A stretch of DNA of 64,000 bases from JAJFJD01 sp965228425 (GTDB lineage Bacteria; Pseudomonadota; Alphaproteobacteria; UBA8366), in contig OZ245815.1 in assembly GCA_965228425.1 (NCBI GenBank), positions 2,480,001 to 2,544,000 of the forward strand, read 5' to 3'. The notes under the pieces are model-generated. The model was given only the letters and a program-made list of their open reading frames with translations, did not search any database and was not told where the DNA came from. This document shows, piece after piece, positions 1-10,006 of this stretch; position 1 is the first letter of the stretch, and every line of letters starts with the position of its first letter. Position numbers and translations under genes: made by a program.

Positions 1-1
1 G

Positions 2-844
2 TCCTACAGCCTGCAGAGTTCCGGCGTCGCCCTGTCGGTCCATCTCGATCGGAAATTACCGCCACTGGTCGGCGATGGCGACCAACTGCATCATGTCGTG
101 ACGAATTTGGTCGTTAACGCCGAGCAGGCGATGAAAGACGTAGACGACAACCGCAGCCTGACCGTGCGCACGCAGGCGGGCGAGGACGGTGCGCATATCG
201 TTCTGACGGTCGCCGATACTGGGCCCGGCATTCCGGAGGACATCGCGGACCGCATCTTCGAGCCTTTCTTCACGACGAAGGCGGGGGCGGTCGGCACGGG
301 GATCGGCTTGGCGTTGTGCCGCGATATCGTACTCAGCCATGGCGGCGAAATACGATTCGAATCGAATGACCCGCGCGGCACCGTCTTCAGTGTCACACTG
401 CCGCTGCGTGAGAGCTTGGAGGAGAGCACCGATCCGGAACTCATCCCGGTCAGCCCCGAAACGACGGGTAAGGTTCTTGTCGTCGACGACGACCAGGAGG
501 TCGCCAAGACGCTAGCGGATTTCTTGCGGACGCGTGGCCACGACGTCGATACCGCCTTCGGCGGGCAGGAGGGGATCGATATGGCGCGGCAGAGCCGGTA
601 CGATATGATCATCAGCGACGTGCGCATGCCCGGGGTCGACGGACCCGGCCTCTATCGGACGCTGCGGGCGGAAAACACGGACCTGGATCGCCGCATCCTC
701 TTCATGACCGGGGACACCTTGGGCGTCGACCTTTCCGAGATCGTGCAGGAAGCGGATATCCTCGTCATCGAGAAGCCGCTCGATCCGGCCTCGGTCGCCG
801 GCCTTATCGGCGAACGGCTGCATACGCTTCAGCAAGACCTCTGA
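2..844 (+). CDS. Hybrid sensor histidine kinase, C-terminal part (5' end outside window)
   Basis: The reading frame is open from the window edge, so the sensor and dimerisation domains are missing. What is visible is a HATPase_c domain with an N-box (NLVVNAEQAM), a G1 box (DTGPGIPED), an F box (EPFFTTK) and a G2 box (GTGIGLAL). A receiver domain follows, opening with VLVVDDD and carrying the phosphoacceptor Asp of IISDVRMPG at nt 617-619, with Lys in the final EKPLDP. It should autophosphorylate on a His outside the window and pass phosphate to its own receiver. It closely resembles the hybrid kinase at 49512-52016 in G-box, receiver and 'FMTGD/FITGD' motifs, so the two are probably paralogues. 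The input signal is unknown. Confidence 0.9.
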   Translation, partial: SYSLQSSGVALSVHLDRKLPPLVGDGDQLHHVVTNLVVNAEQAMKDVDDNRSLTVRTQAGEDGAHIVLTVADTGPGIPEDIADRIFEPFFTTKAGAVGTGIGLALCRDIVLSHGGEIRFESNDPRGTVFSVTLPLRESLEESTDPELIPVSPETTGKVLVVDDDQEVAKTLADFLRTRGHDVDTAFGGQEGIDMARQSRYDMIISDVRMPGVDGPGLYRTLRAENTDLDRRILFMTGDTLGVDLSEIVQEADILVIEKPLDPASVAGLIGERLHTLQQDL

Positions 845-982
845 CGTTCCATCACCGGTACCGAAGCGCTAACGCGACAAAGGGTTTTCTGAATTTCCGC
901 CGGGAATGCTAGGATGCGGACCGTCGCCGATAGGTGTTCCTCGGCGGCGGCATGACGACGAGGCAGGCAAGAAGGAAATTCC

Positions 983-1735
983 ATGCTCTTGGCGCGATCG
1001 ACGGAAGAAGCACAACAAAATCAGAGAATTGTGCATGTTCACGGATATGACTACGTGCTCAGCGAGTATATCGGAGCAGCGCCGGTCCGAGGCATGTATG
1101 TCGAGGGGAACGAGGTCAATGACAACGATTTGCCGCAGGGGTTCCTGGTCGAACAGCCGCCGGGCAGCGTAACGCCGCCGCATTTCCACGAGGTCAATCA
1201 ATTCCAGGTCTTCGTCGGCGGGACAGGGACGATGGGCAAGCAGGAAGCCCAGCCGGTTACCGTTCATTATGCGGGCGGCCACACACCGTACGGCCCGATA
1301 ACGGCGGGCGACGACGGGGTTCAGTATTTTACCCTTCGGGCGGCATGGGATCCGGGTGCGAAATACATGCCGAAGTCCCGCGATCTCTTGAAGCCCGTGC
1401 CGCGGCGGCATCGAATGGCGGACCCGGTCGATATCAGCGGTGCGGCGGAGTTGGCCGCGCGAACCGAGCCTGGGCTCGATATTCTGATGGACCGCGAGGA
1501 AGATGCGCTTGCGGCCTATGTCCTGCGTCTGGGGTCGAATGCCCGCATGCCGGTTCCGGCGCCGTCGGATGGCGGTGGGCAGTATCATGTCGTCGTGAAT
1601 GGCAGCTTGATGCGCGACGGCAAGGTCATGACGAAGCTGTCCTGTCTGTTCGTGTTCCCGGACGAATCCCAATACGAGGTCGAGTCCGGACCGGGCGGCT
1701 TGGAAATGCTCGTCCTGCAATTCCCCAAGATTTGA
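983..1735 (+). CDS. Cupin-fold protein, function unknown
   Basis: A 250-residue soluble protein without a signal peptide. Residues 65-80 (PPHFHEVNQFQVFVGG) look like a cupin metal-binding motif, with His67 and His69 as likely ligands. The second half (around residues 165-250) has beta-rich sequence that could be a second, degenerate cupin barrel. The start ATG at 983 follows an AAGGAAATTCC stretch. The gene stands alone, convergent with the TRAP transporter genes, only 10 bases from the end of the permease. The substrate cannot be told from sequence; cupins range from dioxygenases to isomerases and sugar-binding proteins. Confidence 0.75.
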   Translation: MLLARSTEEAQQNQRIVHVHGYDYVLSEYIGAAPVRGMYVEGNEVNDNDLPQGFLVEQPPGSVTPPHFHEVNQFQVFVGGTGTMGKQEAQPVTVHYAGGHTPYGPITAGDDGVQYFTLRAAWDPGAKYMPKSRDLLKPVPRRHRMADPVDISGAAELAARTEPGLDILMDREEDALAAYVLRLGSNARMPVPAPSDGGGQYHVVVNGSLMRDGKVMTKLSCLFVFPDESQYEVESGPGGLEMLVLQFPKI

Positions 1736-1745
1736 TCCGGCCGCG

Positions 1746-3803
1746 CTAGCCGACGCTTTCCGCGACTGGCTGGTCTTTCCGGCCCACGATGGCGGCACCG
1801 ACGCCGATCCCGATGAGGATTGCCGCCCCGATGGCCAATTCCGCGTTGTTCCAGCCGATGATGTCGTTGCCCGGCATGGCCAGCAACAGGCCGCCGCCGA
1901 TCATGCCAACGCGCGCGATCCAGCCCAACAGACTATGCGCCAGCGAGCCGACGAACAGCAGATAGCCCTGCAAGCCCCCCGCGACAAAGATGATGCCGGC
2001 GGCGGCCTGCGCGAAGAGCAGACCGGTCTGACTGACCGGGCCCTGCCAGATGAAGGCAGGGTCGAACACGAAGAAGAAAGGGATGAAGTAGATGATGCTG
2101 CCGAGCCGCATGGCCTCGAAACCGGTCTGCATCGGCGGCGCCTTAGCGATGGGAGCCGCGGCATAGGCGCCGAGGGCGACCGGCGGCGTGATGAAGCTCA
2201 GCATGCCCCAATAGAAGATGAACATATGGACCGACATCGGGTCCATGCCGCCTTTGATTAGGGCCGGGGCCAGCGCAATCGCGAGGAAGACGTATGCCGC
2301 GGTAACGGTCATGCCGATGCCGAGGACGAAGCTGGTGAACGCTCCCATCAGAAGGAGGATGATCGTCGAACCGCCGGCCAGGGCGAGTAGGTCGCTGGCG
2401 AGGTTGCCGATTTTGCCGGTCACGACCAGCGCGCCGACGATTAGGCCGATGCCGGCGAGAAGCGCGGCCAGTTCGGCGAAGAGCTTGCCCACCGCGGCGA
2501 TAAACTCCCAGAACTTCGCCTTGTCCCAGCGATGATATGGGAAGACCTGATTGAGTACGATCAAAAGAACGGAGGCGTAGTAGGGCGCGATTGTTTCCTG
2601 GTTCAAAAATACCAGCATCCAGATTAGCAGCGCGAAGACCGCGATGAAGTACCAACCCTCTTTCATCGTTTGCTTCAGCGACGGCATCTCTGAAGGCGGA
2701 AGGCCTTCGAGATCGTGGCGCGCGGCGTAGGCGTCGATCTGCATGAACAGGCCGAAGTAGTAGAGGACCGACGGGATGACCGCGGCGATGGCGACGTCCT
2801 TGTAGGGCACCTCGAGAAACAGCGCCATGACGAAGGCGGTGGCCCCCATGATCGGCGGCATCAGGACGCCGCCGGTCGAGGCGCAAGTTTCGACGCCGCC
2901 GGCATAGGCGGGGCGGAACCCGACCCTTTTCATCGTGGGGATGGTCATGACGCCGGTGGTCAGCACGTTGGTGACCACGCTGCCGCTCATTGAGCCCATC
3001 AATCCGCTCGCGAAGATCGCGACCTTTGCCGGTCCGCCGCGGACATGCCCCAACAGGGCGAAGGCGAGATTGAGAAAGAAGGTGCCGCCGCCGGTATGCT
3101 GCAAGGCGACGCCGAAGATCAGGAAACCGATGACCAACGTCCCGAAGGCCCGCATCGGGATGCCGAAGATCGCCTCGTTGGACATCGCCATCCGGTTGCC
3201 GATTTCGGTCCAGTCGGGCGAGTCCGCGAGCAGGATGCCTGGCAGCTGATCGGCGACGAAGGGATAAATGGAAAACAGTGCGACGATGATGAAGATCGCC
3301 ATGCCGCCTGCGCGCCGCGTGGCATCCAGCACGAGAATCCAAAGGACATAGGCCAGGTATTGCGCCTCGATCGCGTCTTCCGGAACCTCGTATTCCCATC
3401 CCTCGTCGAGGATGCGGCCCCCCTGCATCACGTAATACAGCGACACCGCGGCGGTCAGCAGGAACAGGCCCACGTCGTACCAGGGAACGCGGTCGACGGG
3501 CGCCCGCTTATGTGCCGGCCAATAGACGAACACGAACGGCAAGAGGAGGAAAATCAGCCAGTAGAGATATTGCAGCCCGAGCAGGTTCAGGTTGATGCCG
3601 AGGGTTTGGCTGAGTTGCCGTGGAATGCCGCCCAGATTCGAGTCGTCCATCAAGAAACTGCCGACGTTGAAGAGCTGATAGGCCGACAACAGGATGGCGA
3701 GCACCGAGGCTGTTAACAGCGTGCGGTGCCAGAATGCGGAAAGCTGGCGGTGGCGGGATTTTTCCACCACCGCCGCTTTGCCATCGGGTGCCCGGATGGA
3801 CAT
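1746..3803 (-). CDS. TRAP transporter fused 4TM/12TM permease (TAXI type)
   Basis: A 685-residue polytopic membrane protein with the small (DctQ-like) and large (DctM-like) TRAP permease subunits in one chain, the arrangement typical of TAXI-type TRAP systems. Many hydrophobic segments run through it. The large-subunit core contains glycine-rich stretches such as GLMGSMSGSVVTN and TGGVLMPPIMGA that are characteristic of the family. It would use an ion gradient to import the ligand delivered by the periplasmic protein encoded just upstream (3825-4973); 21 bases separate the two genes, which form one operon. The substrate is unknown. The C-terminal 100 residues are a variable extra membrane region. 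Confidence 0.93.
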   Translation of the reverse strand: MSIRAPDGKAAVVEKSRHRQLSAFWHRTLLTASVLAILLSAYQLFNVGSFLMDDSNLGGIPRQLSQTLGINLNLLGLQYLYWLIFLLLPFVFVYWPAHKRAPVDRVPWYDVGLFLLTAAVSLYYVMQGGRILDEGWEYEVPEDAIEAQYLAYVLWILVLDATRRAGGMAIFIIVALFSIYPFVADQLPGILLADSPDWTEIGNRMAMSNEAIFGIPMRAFGTLVIGFLIFGVALQHTGGGTFFLNLAFALLGHVRGGPAKVAIFASGLMGSMSGSVVTNVLTTGVMTIPTMKRVGFRPAYAGGVETCASTGGVLMPPIMGATAFVMALFLEVPYKDVAIAAVIPSVLYYFGLFMQIDAYAARHDLEGLPPSEMPSLKQTMKEGWYFIAVFALLIWMLVFLNQETIAPYYASVLLIVLNQVFPYHRWDKAKFWEFIAAVGKLFAELAALLAGIGLIVGALVVTGKIGNLASDLLALAGGSTIILLLMGAFTSFVLGIGMTVTAAYVFLAIALAPALIKGGMDPMSVHMFIFYWGMLSFITPPVALGAYAAAPIAKAPPMQTGFEAMRLGSIIYFIPFFFVFDPAFIWQGPVSQTGLLFAQAAAGIIFVAGGLQGYLLFVGSLAHSLLGWIARVGMIGGGLLLAMPGNDIIGWNNAELAIGAAILIGIGVGAAIVGRKDQPVAESVG

Positions 3804-3824
3804 GGGCGGCGATTCAGGTGCGGT

Positions 3825-4973
3825 TTAGTTGAAGATGGTCGGCAAGCCGGCAGCCGTCAGGGCCGCTGCACGTGCCTTCATCCATCCCGCTTGAAAATCA
3901 CCGCTGTCGGGCTTCGCCTTATAGGCTTTCCACGCTGCCGCGAGGACGCCTTGGCGCTTCATGAGGTTGTCATTATGCGCTTGGGCGGCGTCGTTCCATT
4001 TGCCCGCTTCTTTCCAGTATTTGACCGCGCCCGGATGCCAAGGCACGACCCATTGGAAGTTCTGACGGTCACGATGCCAGCCGTCGACGCCCGGCGCCGT
4101 CCCGGCGAAGTCGCCATGGCTTTGGTCCATCGCCTTGACGAGGTTGTAGACCGTGCCGGCATCCATATCGTTGTTGCTGACCAGAGCCGGATAGAAATAG
4201 CCGGAGCCGGTCCACGGTTTATCCTTCGAGATGGTCGCACCGTTGGTTGCCATATGGGGCTGGGCCCAAGGTGCGATGGCGTTCATCCTATTCCAGGCGG
4301 CCTTGTCTTTGTGGTCCATGTTCGGGAAGATCAGGCCGCGCGGCGAGGCTTCCACTCGCTTTGCATGCGGTGTCACGGTGGACATGATGGCGGCATCGAC
4401 TTGGTTGTTGATGATCCCGTTGACCGAGTCCTTGAATCCGCCGAACTCGACCTTCTTCACGTCTTTCCATGTCAATCCGCCGTAGGCGAGGAAGGAGGCG
4501 GCATTCTGGTTCAGGGCGGGCGCACCCCGTACCCATGCGACCCTTTTTCCCTTCAGGTCTTTATAGGCTTTTACCCCGGTATCTTTAGCGACGGCCAAAC
4601 CGATACCGGCCCCGCCGATCGAGGCGAAGGACATGCTGATTTGCTGCGGTCCCCAATTCTTTTTTCCGAACATGAAGACGCCTTCATGTGCGAAATAGAA
4701 GGCGATACCGCAGGCACAGAAATCCGCCTTGCGCGCTTTCAACGGCAGCATCCGGGCGACGTCGTTCTTACCCGTCTTGATGTTCAGCTGCATGCCGTAT
4801 TTCTTCTTGAGCGCATTGCCGATCGCGACCGACTGCTGATAACCGGTCGAGGTCGTGCCGTAGGCGGTCCATGTCATCTGCGCCGGCAATTTGATGTCGT
4901 CGGCAAGAGCCGCATTGGATGCCGCAAGCATTGCGCCGACGCCGAGTGCGAGAAGTTTACTCCGTGCGAACAT
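3825..4973 (-). CDS. TAXI-family TRAP transporter solute-binding protein
   Basis: A 382-residue periplasmic protein. Residues 1-24 form a Sec signal peptide ending in AALA. The mature part begins with a TAXI-type lobe: WTAYGTTSTGYQQSVAIGNA, a Lys-rich KKKYGMQLNI segment, and the KGKRVAWVRG and FGGFKDSVNGII motifs seen in this family. It should bind a small organic anion and hand it to the fused permease encoded immediately downstream. The start at 4973 is preceded by a GGGAGG-containing leader. Substrates of TAXI proteins are poorly known (glutamate and glutamine have been suggested for some), so none is assigned. Confidence 0.92.
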   Translation of the reverse strand: MFARSKLLALGVGAMLAASNAALADDIKLPAQMTWTAYGTTSTGYQQSVAIGNALKKKYGMQLNIKTGKNDVARMLPLKARKADFCACGIAFYFAHEGVFMFGKKNWGPQQISMSFASIGGAGIGLAVAKDTGVKAYKDLKGKRVAWVRGAPALNQNAASFLAYGGLTWKDVKKVEFGGFKDSVNGIINNQVDAAIMSTVTPHAKRVEASPRGLIFPNMDHKDKAAWNRMNAIAPWAQPHMATNGATISKDKPWTGSGYFYPALVSNNDMDAGTVYNLVKAMDQSHGDFAGTAPGVDGWHRDRQNFQWVVPWHPGAVKYWKEAGKWNDAAQAHNDNLMKRQGVLAAAWKAYKAKPDSGDFQAGWMKARAAALTAAGLPTIFN

Positions 4974-5179
4974 AATTCCTCCCTGGAATGTAAGACCGCT
5001 TATGCGGATGTATTCATTCGTTCATTCGCCGGTAAGGCGCCTGTCATGATGCCGCGCGGACCGGAAGGAGTCTAGGTGCGAATTTTATTGGCGGGGGCTT
5101 TTTTCAACCGGCATGATAGCCGCAATCTGCGGCCGGTCGATCCGGGATCCTAGGTGAATTGCACCGGAAGGTCGCTGCG

Positions 5180-6715
5180 TCAGGAAACGCGCGTCTCGTA
5201 GATTTTTTTCTCGTCTTCGCGGTCGATGCCGACGAGGCTGACATCGTAGCCCCACAGCACTTTCAGATGCTTCAGGACCTCGTCGCGGGTCTTTTCCGAT
5301 AGGGGCACGCGGTCGCGGACGGTGTGCTGCAGCCTGAGTTCGCGATCGCCCCGCATATCGGCATCGATGATTTGAATGTCGGGCTCGATCACGCCGATAT
5401 CGTAGGAGCGGGCGAGTTTTTCCCGGATCGTCCGGTACCCGCCCTCGTCGTGAATGGAGGTGACGGTGTAGTGCCGGTCGCTGGCGTCGTCGCCGAGTGA
5501 AAACAGCTTGAGCTGCCGGATCATATAGGGACTCAGGAATTGCTGAATGAACGATTCGTCGCGGTAGTTCGCCCAGGCATCCTTCAGCACGGTACGCCAA
5601 TCCCCACAACCGGCGATGTCGGGAAACCATTCCTCGTCTTCCGGTTTCGGCTCGGTGCAGATGCGCTGGATATCCTTCACGATTCCGAAGCCGAGCGCGT
5701 AGGGGTTGAGACCGCGATAGCCCGGCGCGTCGAATTCCGGCTGGTAGACCACGCTCGAATGGCTGTGCAGAATTTCGAGCATCGCGCCTTCCGTGAGCAG
5801 CCCTTTATCGAAAAGCGCGTTGACGATGTAGTGATGCACGAAGGTCGCGCAACCTTCGTTCATGACCTTCGTTTGGCGCTGCGGATAGAAATATTGGGCG
5901 ATGTAGCGGACGATCGATATCAACTCACGCTGCCAGCCGTTCAGCACCGGGCTGTGCTGCTCGATGAAGTAGAGGATGTTCTCCTCCGGCAGGTTCATTT
6001 CGCGCAATCGCGCGGCCGCCTCGTCGGGCACGTCCGATTTCTCCCCGTCCTCGTCGCTTGTGGGGACCGTGCGCCAGAGATCGTTGAAGGTGCTCTCCTC
6101 ATAGGCCCGTTTTTCATCGGCGCGGGCTTTCTTTTCCTTCGTCGTCGGTTCGTGCGGCCGCGGATAGCGCGAGACGCCGTGGTCCATCAACGCGTGTGCG
6201 GCGTCGAGGATTTCCTCGACCGCGGCGCTGCCGTGTTCTTCCTCGCACTGCGCCACGAATTTCTTGGCGTATTCCAGGTAGTCGAGGACGCTGTTCGCGT
6301 CGGTCCATTGCTGGAACAGATAGTTATTCTTGAAGAAATGGTTATGGCCGAAGGCGGCATGCGCGATCACCAATGCCTGAATCGGCATGGTGTTCTGTTC
6401 CATGTTGTAGCTGATGCAGGGGTTCGAGTTGATGACGATCTCGTAGGCAAGGCCTGAATAGCCCTTGCGGTACATCTGCTCTTCCTGGACGAAATGCTTT
6501 CCGAACGACCAGTGGTGATACATCAGCGGCATGCCGACGGAGGAATGCGCGTCCAGCATCTGTTCGGCGGAAATGATCTCCACCTGGTTGGGATAGGTAT
6601 CCAGGCCCAAATCGTTGAGCGCGACGTCCTCGATCGCGTCATAGGTGCGCGAGAGGATGTCGAATGTCCATTCGGGGCCGTCGAACAGCGGCTTCGTATC
6701 AGCCTGTACCGTCAT
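5180..6715 (-). CDS. SpoVR family protein
   Basis: A 511-residue cytosolic protein matching SpoVR (YcgB in E. coli) in length and motifs. Examples are the N-terminal WTFDILSRTYDAIEDVA, the region HHWSFGKHF, the PMIYNMEQN-like segment NPCISYNMEQNT, and NEGCATFVHHYI, which is rich in His and acidic residues. In Bacillus the family affects spore cortex formation; in non-sporulating proteobacteria it is part of a starvation/stress group with PrkA and YeaH. Here it is the last gene of that operon, 26 bases after yeaH. The biochemical activity is not established. Confidence 0.95.
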   Translation of the reverse strand: MTVQADTKPLFDGPEWTFDILSRTYDAIEDVALNDLGLDTYPNQVEIISAEQMLDAHSSVGMPLMYHHWSFGKHFVQEEQMYRKGYSGLAYEIVINSNPCISYNMEQNTMPIQALVIAHAAFGHNHFFKNNYLFQQWTDANSVLDYLEYAKKFVAQCEEEHGSAAVEEILDAAHALMDHGVSRYPRPHEPTTKEKKARADEKRAYEESTFNDLWRTVPTSDEDGEKSDVPDEAAARLREMNLPEENILYFIEQHSPVLNGWQRELISIVRYIAQYFYPQRQTKVMNEGCATFVHHYIVNALFDKGLLTEGAMLEILHSHSSVVYQPEFDAPGYRGLNPYALGFGIVKDIQRICTEPKPEDEEWFPDIAGCGDWRTVLKDAWANYRDESFIQQFLSPYMIRQLKLFSLGDDASDRHYTVTSIHDEGGYRTIREKLARSYDIGVIEPDIQIIDADMRGDRELRLQHTVRDRVPLSEKTRDEVLKHLKVLWGYDVSLVGIDREDEKKIYETRVS

Positions 6716-6741
6716 GGGGCGTCCCTGCGTTGTGCGGCGCT

Positions 6742-8061
6742 TTATGCTTCGGTCGGTTGCTTGGCGAACAGCTCCCGGAACACCGGGTAGATGTCGCTTG
6801 GCCGCGCGATGTGTTTCATCTCGAAGTTCGGACAGTTCTCGCGAACGGTGTTGTAGGCCTGCCAGAGTTCCGCGCCGGATGTCGCCGTCTGGAACATGTC
6901 GAGTTCCCGCTCGTCGACGATCTCGACATAGGCGAAATACTGGCAGAACGGCATGATCTTTTCCTGCAGCAGCGTGATGCAGCGGTCCCCATCATCCGGG
7001 AAGTTGTCGCCGTCGGAGGCTTGCGCCGCATAGATATTCCAACTGCTCACCGGGTAGCGGTCCTGCAGGACCTTGATCATTTCCTGAAGCGCGGTGCTAA
7101 CAACCGTGCCGCCGCTTTCCCGGCTGTAGAAGAAGGTTTCCTCGTCCACCTCGCTCGCCTCGTGGGTGTGACGGATGAAGACGATATCCGTTTGTTCGTA
7201 GCGGCGCTTAAGGAACAGGTGCAGCAGGATGAAGAAACGCTTCGCCAGGTCCTTTTCGCGCTCGCCCATCGAGCCGGAGACATCCATCAGGCAGAACATC
7301 ACCGCTTTGGTATTGGGACGCGGGAACTTGTCGAGGCGCTTGTAGCGGATGTCGATCGGGTCGAGATAGGGAACGTTGCGCCGCGATTCTTCGAGTTCGA
7401 GCAGCTTCGTCTTGAGCGTGCTGAGCCGGTAAAGGTCCGCTTCGGACTTCGGGCCGGTGGTCTCGATATCGTCGACTTCCGCTTCGACTTCCTCGACCTC
7501 GGCGGCTTTGGGCCGGCCGAGCGCCAGCCGCCGCCCGAAGCTGTTGCGGATGGTCCGGCGGACGGAAATTTGGTTCGGCGTGCCGGTCCGGCTGAAGCCC
7601 GCGCGGTGGTACTGGAAGGATCGAATTTCCTTCAGATCCTTCTGGACCAGATCCGGCAATTCCAGATCTTCGAAATAGATGTCGAGAAACTCGTCGCGGG
7701 TCAGCGCGAAAGTGAACGCGTCCTCACCTTCGCCATCGTCCGACGCCTTCTTGCCACCTTCGCCGGCGCCTTGCGACGGCTTCTGGATCTTGTCGCCCGT
7801 CGAGAAGTCCTTGTTTCCGGAAAAGACCCTTTCCCGGTATCCGCCGGTCGGCGAGTGGTTGAACCGCGGCTCGGCAATTCCCTTCGTCGGGATGGAAATC
7901 GTCTCGCCTTCGTCGACATTCGTGATGCTGCGGTTCTTGATCGAATCGCTGACGACCTTCTTGATCTGCTCGCGCGCGCGGCGCATGAACCGTTGGCGAT
8001 TGCCGAGGTTCTTATCCTTGGGGTTGAGGCGTCTGTCTACAAAGTGACGCATGGCGGTCAC
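6742..8061 (-). CDS. yeaH: YeaH/YhbH family protein (DUF444)
   Basis: A 439-residue soluble protein. The N-terminus (HFVDRRLNPKDKNLGNRQRF) and the C-terminal half with a VWA-like MIDAS sequence, FCLMDVSGSMGE (DxSxS), are typical of YeaH/YhbH. The middle is highly charged and likely disordered (GEGGKKASDDGEGED). It lies between prkA (10-base gap) and spoVR, the usual order of this stress operon. In enterobacteria YeaH works with the kinase YeaG (PrkA) during sustained nitrogen starvation; a metal-dependent adaptor role is plausible but inferred. Confidence 0.95.
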   Translation of the reverse strand: MTAMRHFVDRRLNPKDKNLGNRQRFMRRAREQIKKVVSDSIKNRSITNVDEGETISIPTKGIAEPRFNHSPTGGYRERVFSGNKDFSTGDKIQKPSQGAGEGGKKASDDGEGEDAFTFALTRDEFLDIYFEDLELPDLVQKDLKEIRSFQYHRAGFSRTGTPNQISVRRTIRNSFGRRLALGRPKAAEVEEVEAEVDDIETTGPKSEADLYRLSTLKTKLLELEESRRNVPYLDPIDIRYKRLDKFPRPNTKAVMFCLMDVSGSMGEREKDLAKRFFILLHLFLKRRYEQTDIVFIRHTHEASEVDEETFFYSRESGGTVVSTALQEMIKVLQDRYPVSSWNIYAAQASDGDNFPDDGDRCITLLQEKIMPFCQYFAYVEIVDERELDMFQTATSGAELWQAYNTVRENCPNFEMKHIARPSDIYPVFRELFAKQPTEA

Positions 8062-8071
8062 GCGACGGGGG

Positions 8072-10006
8072 TTACCCCGCCTTGTTTACCCGCATGTACC
8101 ATTCGACCAGCCGGCGGACCTGGCGTTCGGTGTAGCCGCGGTCGGTCATCCGGTTCACGAACTCGGTATGCTTGGAGTCAGAGTCGGAGTCCTTCTTGGT
8201 GCCGAAGCTGATGATCGGCAGCAGGTCCTCGACATTGCTGAACATGCGCTTCTCGATAACCTCGCGCAGCTTCTCGTAGCTGGTCCAATCCGGGTTTTTG
8301 CCGTCGTTCTTGGCGCGGGCGCGTAGCGCGAACTTCACGACCTCGTTCCGGAAATCCTTGGCGTTGGTCACGCCGGCGGGCTTTTCGATCTTCGCCAATT
8401 CCTCTTCGAGGATTTCGCGGTCGAACATCTGGCCCGTATCGGGATCCTTGTAGGCTTGTTCCTCGATATATGCATCCGCGTAGGAGATATACCGGTCGAA
8501 CAGGTTCTGGCCGTATTCCGTATAGGATTCGAGATAGGCCTTTTGAATCTCGTTGCCGATGAACTCCGCGTATTTCGGCGCGAGCTCGGACTTGATGAAC
8601 TCGAGATAGCTGGATTGGACGTCCTCCGGGAACTGCTCCCGTTTGATCGCCATTTCCAAAATGTACATCAAGTGGACCGGGTCGGCCGCAACCTCGAGCG
8701 TGTCGTAGTTGAACGATTCCGACAGCACCTTGAAGGCGAACCGCGTGCTCGTGCCGGTCATGCCTTCGTCGACGCCGGCGACGTCGCGGTATTCCTGCAT
8801 GGTCTTCACCTGCGGACCGGTGTCCTTCAGGTTCTCGCCGTCATACACGCGCATCTTGGTGTAGAGGTTCGAGTTCTCGTGCTCCTTCAGCCGTGTCAGG
8901 ATGCTGAATCGCGACAGCATCTCCAACGTCTCCGGCGCACAGGGAGCGCTTGCGAGTTCGCTCTCGCGCAGCAGCTTTTCGTAGATCTTGGTTTCGTCGC
9001 TGACCCGCAGGCAGTACGGCACCTTGACCACGCAGAGCCGGTCGAGGAAGGCCTCGTTGTTCTTGTTGTTCTTGAACTGCTGCCATTCGGACTCGTTCGA
9101 ATGGGCCAGGATGATGCCTTGGAAGGGCAGGGCGCCGAGCGATTCGGTGCCGATATAGTTGCCTTCCTGGGTCGCCGTCAGCAGCGGATGCAGCACCTTG
9201 ATCGGCGCCTTGAACATTTCCACGAATTCCAGCAGGCCCTGCGTCGTGCGGTTCAGGCTGCCCGAATAGCTGTAGGCGTCCGGATCGTGCTGGCTGAAAT
9301 GTTCCAGCTTGCGGATATCGACCTTACCGACCAGCGTCGAGATGTCCTGGTTGTTCTCGTCGCCGGGTTCGGTCTTGGCGATGCCGATCTGGCGCAGCTT
9401 GGACGGCATCAGGCGCACGACGGAGAATTTGCTGAGATCGCCTTCGAATTCGTCGAGGCGCTTGACCGCCCACGGCGAGGCGAGGCCGGTGATGCGCCGG
9501 CGCGGGATGCCGTATTTGGTTTCGAGGATGTCGCCGAACTTCTCGCGGCCGAACATGCCGAGCGGTGATTCGAAGACCGGGCTGATCTCGTCGCCGGCCT
9601 TGAGCACGAAGATCGGCGTCAACTCCATCAGCGTCTTCAGGCGTTCCGCTAAAGTCGACTTGCCGCCGCCGACCGGTCCGAGCAGATAGAGGACTTGTTT
9701 GCGTTCTTCGAGGCCCTGCGCGGCATACCGGAAATACCCCACGATCCGTTCGATCGTGTCTTCCATACCGTAGAATTCGCTGAAGGCGGGGTACCGCTTG
9801 ATCGTGCGGTTCATAAAGATACGGCCGAGCCGGGGATCGGTGCTGGTATCGACGACTTCAGCCTCGCCAATGGCGGCGACCATGCGTTCGGGCGCGCTGG
9901 CGTACATAATCGGGTTATCGCGGCACCCCAAGAGATAGTCTTGGAGGTTCATATCCTCCTGCTTTTCCCGTGCGTAGACTTCGGAAAAAACGTCGAAGAT
10001 ATCCAT
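8072..10006 (-). CDS. prkA: PrkA family serine protein kinase / AAA+ protein
   Basis: A 644-residue protein, the usual length for PrkA/YeaG. The N-terminal AAA-like domain has a Walker A loop at residues 110-118 (GPVGGGKST). The C-terminal PrkA domain has the distant kinase-like region, including QEGNYIGTESLGALPFQG and ILAHSNESEWQQF. It is the first gene of the prkA-yeaH-spoVR operon and would respond to starvation or stress. Recent work on the family suggests AAA+ protease or chaperone-like activity as well as kinase activity; sequence alone does not decide between them. The 580-base region upstream is AT-rich and probably holds its promoter. Confidence 0.96.
   Translation of the reverse strand: MDIFDVFSEVYAREKQEDMNLQDYLLGCRDNPIMYASAPERMVAAIGEAEVVDTSTDPRLGRIFMNRTIKRYPAFSEFYGMEDTIERIVGYFRYAAQGLEERKQVLYLLGPVGGGKSTLAERLKTLMELTPIFVLKAGDEISPVFESPLGMFGREKFGDILETKYGIPRRRITGLASPWAVKRLDEFEGDLSKFSVVRLMPSKLRQIGIAKTEPGDENNQDISTLVGKVDIRKLEHFSQHDPDAYSYSGSLNRTTQGLLEFVEMFKAPIKVLHPLLTATQEGNYIGTESLGALPFQGIILAHSNESEWQQFKNNKNNEAFLDRLCVVKVPYCLRVSDETKIYEKLLRESELASAPCAPETLEMLSRFSILTRLKEHENSNLYTKMRVYDGENLKDTGPQVKTMQEYRDVAGVDEGMTGTSTRFAFKVLSESFNYDTLEVAADPVHLMYILEMAIKREQFPEDVQSSYLEFIKSELAPKYAEFIGNEIQKAYLESYTEYGQNLFDRYISYADAYIEEQAYKDPDTGQMFDREILEEELAKIEKPAGVTNAKDFRNEVVKFALRARAKNDGKNPDWTSYEKLREVIEKRMFSNVEDLLPIISFGTKKDSDSDSKHTEFVNRMTDRGYTERQVRRLVEWYMRVNKAG

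Noticed and set aside
6664..8211. 515-residue open frame antisense to yeaH
   Set aside because: Shadow frame; yeaH is unmistakable on the minus strand.
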